A stretch of 9,784 nucleotides of DNA. It comes from an uncultured Prevotellaceae bacterium. Its GTDB lineage: Bacteria > Bacteroidota > Bacteroidia > Bacteroidales > Bacteroidaceae. The stretch covers positions 1-9,784 of the forward strand of contig CAJKQZ010000089.1 in assembly GCA_905202115.1 (NCBI GenBank), written 5' to 3'. A program made the position numbers and the translations under genes. Position 1 is the stretch's first letter; every line of letters begins with the position of its first letter. The notes beneath the pieces are model-generated. The model was given only the letters and a program-made list of their open reading frames with translations, was not told the DNA's origin and ran no database searches. Shown here piece after piece: positions 4,646-9,784 of the stretch.

Positions 4646-6520
4646 TCAGCGTTTCAGCAGTACTAAAAGAATGCTTATGTCGCTGGGCGAAATTCCGGGA
4701 ATACGGCTCGCTTCGGCGAGTGTTTCGGGATTTATTCGGGCAAGTTTTTGCCGTGCTTCGATAGAGAGCTGATTTATTTTGGAATAATCGAAATGTCCTT
4801 TGATGTTTATATCTTCAAGTCGCAGAACTTTATCTGCAAGTTTGCGTTCGCGCTCGATGTATCCTTTGTATTTTATTTTTACTTCGGCGGCTTCTGTTAT
4901 TTCCGGATTTATTCCGTTTTCATCGCTTATAAGTTTTTTCAAAGGTTCGATGAAAGCAGAAAGTTTCTCAATTGTTATTTGCGGGCGGTTTATAAGTTCC
5001 GATATTTTCTCGGAAAAAATTATCCGTGTCGTGCCCAGTGTTTCGAGAGCGTCGTTTATTTGTTTCGGTTTCGCGTTCGTGTTTTCGCAATATTCTATGA
5101 TGCGTTTTATTGTTTCTTGTTTCCGTGTGAAAATTCCGTAGCGTTCATCGTCGATGAGTCCTATTTTTCTTGCGCGCGGCGTTAGGCGTTCGTCGGCGTT
5201 GTCTTGTCGCAGCAAAATGCGGTACTCGGCGCGCGATGTAAACATTCTGTACGGTTCGTCCACGCCTTTCGTCACGAGGTCGTCTATAAGTACGCCGATG
5301 TAAGCCTCGTCGCGACGCAGAATGAACGGTTCTTTTCCCTGCAGCGCGAGGGCGGCGTTTATTCCGGCAATTATTCCTTGTCCCGCTGCCTCTTCATAAC
5401 CGGTGGTTCCGTTCACCTGTCCTGCCATGTAGAGCCTTTTTACGATTTTCGACTCGAGAGTGTGCGTGAGCTGCGTCGGGTCGAAGAAATCATACTCTAT
5501 GGCATATCCGGCACGGTAGGCGCGCACGTTCTCAAGGCCGCGGATGTGACGAATAGCTTCGAGCTGTACGTCAATCGGCATACTCGAGGAGAATCCATTA
5601 AGGTATAATTCGTTCGTGTCGGTACCTTCGGGTTCGAGAAACAGAGGATGCTGGTTGCGGTCGGGGAATGTTACGAGTTTTGTCTCGATACTCGGGCAAT
5701 ATCTCGGTCCGATGCTTTGTATTTGTCCGTTGTAAAGAGGCGAGTCGGGGAGTCCGCGTCTCAGAATCTCGTGCACTTCGGAATTTGTCGAGCATAGCCA
5801 GCAGTTGAGTTGCTTGAGCGGCCGTCGCTCGGTTACGAACGAAAAGCGGTGGAAGTCGTTTTCGCCCTCCTGTGCCTCGAGTACGGAAAAATCTACGGTG
5901 CGTGCGTCGAGGCGTACCGGCGTGCCCGTTTTCATACGGTCGTAGCGAATGCCTAATCGGGCAATCGATTCCGTTAGGTGCAGTGCGGGCGGTTCGGCGC
6001 AGCGTCCGCCAGCCACTTTCCGCCGGCCTATGTGCATTATCCCGTTCAGAAATGTTCCGGCGGTTATTATCACCGCCTTTGCCCGCAGTGTCACGTCCCA
6101 TTGTGTGTGAACGCCGCGCACTTCTCCGTTTTCGGTGAGCAGTTCATCCACCTGGTCCTGCCAGATACTCAGATTCGGTGTGTTTTCAAGAATGCGCCGC
6201 CATTCTTCGCTGAATTTCATACGGTCGCATTGCGAGCGCGGGCTCCATACAGCCGGTCCTTTCGAGCGGTTGAGCATACGGAACTGTATTGCCGTGCGGT
6301 CGGTAACGATACCCGTCTGTCCGCCGAGTGCGTCTATCTCGCGCACGATCTGCCCTTTGGCAATTCCGCCTATCGCGGGGTTGCAGCTCATCTGGGCAAT
6401 CTTGTTCATGTCCATTGTCACGAGGCAGGTTTTGCAGCCGAGCCTTGCCGCGGCGCTTGCGGCCTCGCAGCCGGCGTGCCCTGCGCCAACCACTACGATG
6501 TCGTATTCGAATTCGGTCAT
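4646..6520 (-). CDS. mnmG: tRNA uridine-5-carboxymethylaminomethyl(34) synthesis enzyme MnmG
   Basis: MnmG (GidA) works with the GTPase MnmE to install (carboxymethyl)aminomethyl groups on U34 of tRNAs that read split codon boxes, using FAD, methylene-tetrahydrofolate and NADH. The 624-aa length is normal. Visible features: the FAD Rossmann motif GAGHAG at 12-17; MSCNPAIGGIAKG with Cys46; GPRYCPSIE with Cys275 (the two conserved cysteines, equivalent to E. coli C47/48 and C277); GTTGYEEAAGQG at 371-382, an FAD-contacting segment; and a helical C-terminal domain (about 550-624) that binds tRNA and MnmE. The ATG at 6520 sits ten codons before the FAD loop, as in other family members. It is transcribed alone, with a -7 box about 60 nt upstream. 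The downstream gap carries a parS-type site, consistent with the origin-proximal placement of this gene in many bacteria. Confidence 0.98.
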   Translation of the reverse strand: MTEFEYDIVVVGAGHAGCEAASAAARLGCKTCLVTMDMNKIAQMSCNPAIGGIAKGQIVREIDALGGQTGIVTDRTAIQFRMLNRSKGPAVWSPRSQCDRMKFSEEWRRILENTPNLSIWQDQVDELLTENGEVRGVHTQWDVTLRAKAVIITAGTFLNGIMHIGRRKVAGGRCAEPPALHLTESIARLGIRYDRMKTGTPVRLDARTVDFSVLEAQEGENDFHRFSFVTERRPLKQLNCWLCSTNSEVHEILRRGLPDSPLYNGQIQSIGPRYCPSIETKLVTFPDRNQHPLFLEPEGTDTNELYLNGFSSSMPIDVQLEAIRHIRGLENVRAYRAGYAIEYDFFDPTQLTHTLESKIVKRLYMAGQVNGTTGYEEAAGQGIIAGINAALALQGKEPFILRRDEAYIGVLIDDLVTKGVDEPYRMFTSRAEYRILLRQDNADERLTPRARKIGLIDDERYGIFTRKQETIKRIIEYCENTNAKPKQINDALETLGTTRIIFSEKISELINRPQITIEKLSAFIEPLKKLISDENGINPEITEAAEVKIKYKGYIERERKLADKVLRLEDINIKGHFDYSKINQLSIEARQKLARINPETLAEASRIPGISPSDISILLVLLKR

Positions 6521-6579
6521 TGCTTGAAGATTGTTTTCGTTATCAGGTAGTTCGGCGTTGCCGCCGTGCTTCCGGAAAG

Positions 6580-6587
6580 CAAAAGTA
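6580..6587 (-). promoter_or_regulatory. Putative -7 box (TACTTTTG) of mnmG
   Basis: The minus strand reads TACTTTTG, an exact match to TAnnTTTG. It is 59 nt upstream of the mnmG ATG, giving a leader of roughly 50 nt. A matching -33 TTTG was not seen at the usual spacing. Confidence 0.5.
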
Positions 6588-6814
6588 CTTCAATTTTACG
6601 AATTTATTAAGACCTATTTGTTTAAGATATGCTTACGGTGATGTTGAAAAAGCGAGGAAATGTCTATGTTCCAGTAATTTATATTACTTGTTGTGCGCTT
6701 TTCGGCCGCCGTTGGGTAGTTGTACGCCGCCGTATATCGGGAGGCCTGATTTGGCAGACAAAAAACGACATTTGTAATTGCTTGATTTTCACCGGTCTCT
6801 GAGAGGGCAAAAAT

Positions 6815-6890
6815 TATCTCTGAGATAATTTAAAATATGTCTGACATAATTCGAATTATCTCAGACATATTTTTTACAAAGTGCGGGAGC
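6815..6890 (+). repeat. 21-bp-register intergenic element, copy 4 (complete)
   Basis: 13-mers TATCTCTGAGATA (6815-6827), TATGTCTGACATA (6836-6848) and TATCTCAGACATA (6857-6869); the first two are perfect palindromes around the central base. Spacers are ATTTAAAA and ATTCGAAT, the latter itself palindromic. The 21-bp tail (6870-6890) is six T, ACAAA and GTGCGGGAGC, followed by TTTTT. It lies 80 bp upstream of the helicase -33 box and points toward that gene. Function unknown. Confidence 0.92.
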
Positions 6891-6970
6891 TTTTTCGGAG
6901 TTAAAAATGCAATGTCTGTTTTTTGCCGCGTGCCATTGATTTTGCCGTATGTGCGGTTTTATCAGCGCCT

Positions 6971-7003
6971 TTTGTGCGGGCGAGCGAAAAATACTTACCT
7001 TTG
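6971..7003 (+). promoter_or_regulatory. Promoter of the RNA helicase (TTTG -33 / TACCTTTG -7)
   Basis: TTTG at 6971-6974 and TACCTTTG at 6996-7003 match both Bacteroidetes sigma-factor boxes with a 21-bp spacer. Transcription should start near 7010, leaving a short leader of about 20 nt before the TTG start. This is the best promoter in the window. Confidence 0.75.
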
Positions 7004-7031
7004 CACCTCACATTCGTAAAGATATAACACA

Positions 7032-8906
7032 TTGAAAACTTTTGAAGAACTCGGTTTGACACCGAACCTTACTAAGGCGATATACGAAATCGGCTACGAA
7101 TCGCCCATGCCCATACAGGAAGCCGTTATTCCTTACCTGCTGGGCGAGGGCAACGACGTGATAGCCCTTGCGCAGACGGGAACCGGCAAGACGGCGGCCT
7201 ATGGTCTGCCGCTTTTGCAGAAAATAAATCCCGACAAGGAGGGTGTGCAGGCCGTGATACTCAGTCCCACGCGCGAATTGTGCCTTCAGATTGCCGGCGA
7301 TTTGAAAGACTATTCCAAATATCTCGACAATGTGCGTGTGCTTGCCGTTTACGGGGGTGCCGACATTTCGAGCCAGATTCGTGCCCTGCGGCGTGGCGTG
7401 CAGATAATAGTAGCCACTCCGGGCCGCCTTATAGACCTTATGGAACGCGGCGCGGCCGAGCTCGAACATGTGGACAACGTTGTTCTCGACGAGGCCGACG
7501 AAATGCTCAACATGGGTTTCTCGGAAAGTATAGACCGCATTCTCGAGGGCGTTCCGCAAGACCGCAATACGCTTCTCTTTTCGGCTACGATGAGTAAGGA
7601 CATCGAAAAAATCGCGCGCAACTATCTTACCGACCCTAAGGAAATAGTGGTCGGTTCGCGCAACGAAGGCGCCGAAAAGGTGAACCATGAATATTATCTT
7701 GTGCAGGCCCGCGACAAATATGCCGCACTCAAGCGCGTGGTCGACAACTATCCGCGCATTTATGCCATAATATTCTGCCGCACCCGCCTTGAAACGCAGG
7801 AAGTTGCCGACAAGCTCATTCAGGACGGCTATAACGCCGAGGCTCTTCACGGGGAGTTGTCGCAGGCGCAGCGCGACCTGACCATGCAGAAGTTCCGCCA
7901 GAAACGCGTTCAGCTGCTTGTTGCCACCGACGTGGCGGCGCGCGGGCTCGATGTGGACGACCTTACTCACGTTATAAACTACGGCCTTCCCGACGATGTG
8001 GAGAACTACACTCACCGCAGCGGCCGAACCGGTCGCGCGGGGAAGCGTGGAACGAGTATCTGTATCGTACATTTGCGCGAGAAAGGCAAGATACGCCAAA
8101 TCGAGAAGACAATCGGAAAGAAGTTCGTGCGCTGTCATCTTCCTTCGCCTAAGGATATTTGTACCAAACAGCTTTTCAATGTTATCGACAGACTTGAACG
8201 CACCGAGGTGGACGAGGAACAGATTGCCGCTTTCATGCCCGAGGTTATGAGGAAACTCGACTGGATGGACAAGGAGGATGTCGTGAAAAGGCTTGTAGCC
8301 TCGGCGTTCGGGCGCTTTGTGGAGTATTATTCCAACGCTCCCCAGATATACGAGCCCGACGAGAATTCCGCACGCGAAGGACGCGAACGCCCCGAGCGCA
8401 GGCAGCGTCAACGCGGCGAGGCACGCGGCGGCGCTCCGGTTAAGGCCGAAGAAGGATACAAGAGACTTTTCATAAATCTCGGCAAACGCGACAACGTTTA
8501 TGCGCGCGAGATTATCGGCTTTGTCAACAAATACGTGAAAGGCAACGTGGAGATTGGCCGCATAGACCTTACCGCCAACTGTTCTTTCTTCGAAGTGCCA
8601 GAGGAGAATGCCGAAGCCGTTGTAAAGGCTTTCAAAAATGCCGGCTATAAGGGACGCCGCATTGTCGTTGACGACGCCGAGGCTACCGGCACCAAGCATT
8701 CCGGCGCCCGCGGGGAAGATTCTTACGGCGACTCCCGCCGCGGCAAGGGCAAACGGCGTTACGGCGATGACGACAGGCATTCCGAGCGGCACCAGGACGG
8801 CCGCGGAGGACGCAAGGGCGCACATCAGCGCAATGACGACGGCGAAACGGCGTCGGGCAAGAGAAAAAAATACGGCAAGGACGACTGGAAGCAGTTTTTC
8901 CAGTGA
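7032..8906 (+). CDS. deaD: DEAD-box ATP-dependent RNA helicase with DbpA-type RNA-binding domain (DeaD/CsdA-like)
   Basis: This cytoplasmic ATP-dependent helicase unwinds short RNA duplexes, likely in ribosome assembly, mRNA turnover or cold adaptation. All core motifs are present: Q motif (Phe4, GYESPMPIQ 21-29), motif I AQTGTGKT 47-54, Ia PTREL 79-83, GG 108-109, Ib TPGR 129-132, II DEAD 153-156, III SAT 184-186, IV IIFCRTR 246-252, V ATDVAARGLD 298-307, VI HRSGRTGR 328-335. After a charged linker rich in Arg/Glu (about 441-472), a DbpA RNA-binding fold spans about 476-548 (RLFINLGKRDNVY to RRIVVDD). The tail 551-624 is disordered and rich in Gly, Arg, Lys and Asp. The start codon is TTG: it places MKTFEELGL directly before the Q motif, whereas the next ATG, at residue 26, would remove part of it. 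624 aa is typical of DeaD-like proteins. DeaD versus another DbpA-domain helicase cannot be settled from sequence alone. Confidence 0.95.
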   Translation: MKTFEELGLTPNLTKAIYEIGYESPMPIQEAVIPYLLGEGNDVIALAQTGTGKTAAYGLPLLQKINPDKEGVQAVILSPTRELCLQIAGDLKDYSKYLDNVRVLAVYGGADISSQIRALRRGVQIIVATPGRLIDLMERGAAELEHVDNVVLDEADEMLNMGFSESIDRILEGVPQDRNTLLFSATMSKDIEKIARNYLTDPKEIVVGSRNEGAEKVNHEYYLVQARDKYAALKRVVDNYPRIYAIIFCRTRLETQEVADKLIQDGYNAEALHGELSQAQRDLTMQKFRQKRVQLLVATDVAARGLDVDDLTHVINYGLPDDVENYTHRSGRTGRAGKRGTSICIVHLREKGKIRQIEKTIGKKFVRCHLPSPKDICTKQLFNVIDRLERTEVDEEQIAAFMPEVMRKLDWMDKEDVVKRLVASAFGRFVEYYSNAPQIYEPDENSAREGRERPERRQRQRGEARGGAPVKAEEGYKRLFINLGKRDNVYAREIIGFVNKYVKGNVEIGRIDLTANCSFFEVPEENAEAVVKAFKNAGYKGRRIVVDDAEATGTKHSGARGEDSYGDSRRGKGKRRYGDDDRHSERHQDGRGGRKGAHQRNDDGETASGKRKKYGKDDWKQFFQ

Positions 8907-8973
8907 CAGTGCGGCGCCGGTGCAGGTACAGATAAAGGACAAATCTATGTTTTTCACGCAAAACTCGCATACA

Positions 8974-9648
8974 ATGAAACGTTTGGTTCTGATATTTGCC
9001 GCCATGATGATTACGGCGGCAGGCATGTGGGCGCAGCGCGTCAACTTCAAGGTTGGCGGCGGAATAGCGTCGCACTACGGCAGCGGCACCCGCAGCATAG
9101 GGGCGCTCAAGTTGGGAGTGTCGTACGAGCATGAGCTCAATGGGAATTTCAGCATTGAACCAGGGGCCTTTTTCTACGTCAAGGGATACGAGGACAAGGA
9201 CGAGCGTGTGTTCATGCGCGACCAGGACGGCAACATCCTTTACGATGACGACAATAACCCGCGCACCGGACTGAAAAACAGTTCGGTAAATGCAAACTAC
9301 ATAGAGGTGCCCGTGATGTTCAACTACTATCTCGAGATTTCGCCGCTCAATTACATCGAATTCTCCGCCGGCCCTTACGTGGCCTACGGAGTGGGAGGCA
9401 AGAGAAAGGTGCGCGGCGACACCGACAAGGAAGCGGGCGAGCGTTTTTTCTACACAAAGAAAATCTTCGACGAGATGGGCGTGCACCGTTTCGACGGCGG
9501 AATAACCGCAGCTGTGAATTATGAGTTCAACCGCATGTTTGCAGTGGGTGCCGAGGCCGATTTCGGCGTTTTCAACTTCAACAGCGGCGGCGCCAAGAAC
9601 ATTACGGGGATAATAACGTTCAGCTACCGCCTGCGCTTGGGCGAATAA
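8974..9648 (+). CDS. Outer-membrane beta-barrel protein (PorT-like)
   Basis: The 224-aa product has a signal peptide (MKRLVLIFAAMMITAAGMWA, cleavage probably before Gln21) and then alternating amphipathic strands typical of the Bacteroidetes outer_membrane_beta-barrel family (PF13568 type). Diagnostic stretches are the first strand RVNFKVGGGIASHYG (22-36), IEPGAFFYVKGY (61-72), NANYIEVPVMFNYYLEI (106-122), IEFSAGPYVAYGVGGK (128-143) and the closing ITGIITFSYRLRL (210-222). A long acidic loop (73-95, rich in Asp/Glu) is probably extracellular. No partner domain or catalytic motif is visible. An in-frame ATG at 8947 would add nine residues (MFFTQNSHT) before the signal peptide; 8974 is preferred because the signal sequence starts there. 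It lies 67 nt after the helicase with no obvious terminator or promoter between, so read-through is possible. Its biological role cannot be told. Confidence 0.88.
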   Translation: MKRLVLIFAAMMITAAGMWAQRVNFKVGGGIASHYGSGTRSIGALKLGVSYEHELNGNFSIEPGAFFYVKGYEDKDERVFMRDQDGNILYDDDNNPRTGLKNSSVNANYIEVPVMFNYYLEISPLNYIEFSAGPYVAYGVGGKRKVRGDTDKEAGERFFYTKKIFDEMGVHRFDGGITAAVNYEFNRMFAVGAEADFGVFNFNSGGAKNITGIITFSYRLRLGE

Positions 9649-9729
9649 CCGCTGCCGTGCGGAGAGCGCAACAGCGTTTCCTGAAAATTCCAGTGCGGGT
9701 ACGTTGTAAACAAAATTTACCTCCTGCGA

Positions 9730-9745
9730 AAAAAAATATTTTTTT
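9730..9745. other. A/T palindrome in the 3' flank of the barrel gene
   Basis: Seven A, TA and seven T form a perfect 16-bp palindrome about 80 bp after the barrel stop. It is too AT-rich for a strong terminator hairpin, but its T-run could serve one in either direction. It is flanked by near-identical GTACGT-led stretches at 9699 and 9746. Confidence 0.35.
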
Positions 9746-9759
9746 GTACGTGTAAAAAA

Positions 9760-9784
9760 CTTCCCGCAGTAAATTGAAAATACA
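9760..9784 (-). repeat. 21-bp-register intergenic element, copy 5 (cut by window end)
   Basis: On the minus strand the window edge reads TGTA, the last four bases of a 13-mer (copy 1 ends its third 13-mer with the same four). A tail of exactly 21 bp follows (9780-9760): TTTTCAATTT and ACTGCGGGAAG. The matching length and GCGGGA core make this a truncated copy. The three 13-mers should lie just beyond the window. Confidence 0.75.

Larger units (their letters stand above)
6521..7031. other. 511-bp divergent gap between mnmG and the helicase
   Basis: The gap holds the mnmG leader and -7 box (6580-6587), an AT-rich stretch (about 6588-6680), a GC-richer patch around 6700-6750 with no recognisable gene, element copy 4 (6815-6890), and the helicase promoter (6971-7003). 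I saw no tRNA signature, no convincing small protein and no riboswitch. The stretch 6600-6814 is unexplained. Confidence 0.65.

Noticed and set aside
6684..6761. A 25-codon minus-strand frame from TTG (ending GLPIYGGVQLPNGGRKAHNK)
   Set aside because: It looks protein-like but is too short, uses a non-ATG start and has no known match from memory; possibly a gene remnant, not supportable.
6837..7019. A 60-codon plus-strand frame before the helicase
   Set aside because: It starts inside element copy 4 and runs through the promoter; no protein features.
7008..9050. A 680-codon open frame antisense to the helicase
   Set aside because: It lies wholly opposite the helicase and the barrel gene start, has no recognisable domain, and its openness follows from the codon use of the true genes.
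8638..9648. A 336-codon start for the barrel protein
   Set aside because: The upstream part is the helicase tail read in another frame; the signal peptide begins at 8974.

Overview
The window looks like a chromosomal segment of a Bacteroidales bacterium, possibly Muribaculaceae or a relative. Grounds: three TAnnTTTG motifs lie just upstream of genes (the Bacteroidetes -7 promoter box); no clear Shine-Dalgarno sites were seen; the helicase starts at TTG; and the proteins are Bacteroidetes-like in form (short MazG-type hydrolase, PorT-like outer-membrane barrel). The family assignment is inference. Nothing indicates a phage, plasmid or insertion sequence.

Layout: five genes read leftward: mnmG (4646-6520), uvrC (2191-4041), then a compact dtd-mazG-deoC operon (128-1980) with gaps of 2 and 12 nt. 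Two genes read rightward from a divergent gap: a DEAD-box RNA helicase (7032-8906) and a small outer-membrane beta-barrel protein (8974-9648). The functions are housekeeping: tRNA wobble modification, nucleotide-excision repair, D-aminoacyl-tRNA proofreading, nucleotide clean-up, deoxyribose-phosphate breakdown, RNA remodelling and an envelope protein.

The unusual content is mostly between genes. (1) Every long gap, and both window ends, carries one copy of a 76-bp element. It has three near-palindromic 13-mers (consensus TATSTCWGASATA) separated by 8-bp AT-rich spacers, so they repeat every 21 bp. A further 21-bp tail starts with a T-run and ends in GCGGGAGC. Copies lie at 1-71 (+, cut by the edge), 2078-2153 (-), 4119-4194 (+), 6815-6890 (+) and 9760-9784 (-, cut by the edge). 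(2) A 16-bp parS-type site, TGTTCCACGTGAAACA on the minus strand, lies at 4535-4550 between mnmG and uvrC, suggesting a ParB-loading region. (3) Beside it is an array of six 21-bp tandem repeats (4252-4377), readable as a heptapeptide repeat in a doubtful small ORF. (4) DeoC carries an N-terminal extension with 16 His and 8 Cys within residues 6-48, which looks metal-binding and is not expected of this metal-independent aldolase.

The two gene-free stretches longer than 300 bp (4042-4645 and 6521-7031) are described as features. No tRNA, rRNA, CRISPR array or transposase was seen.
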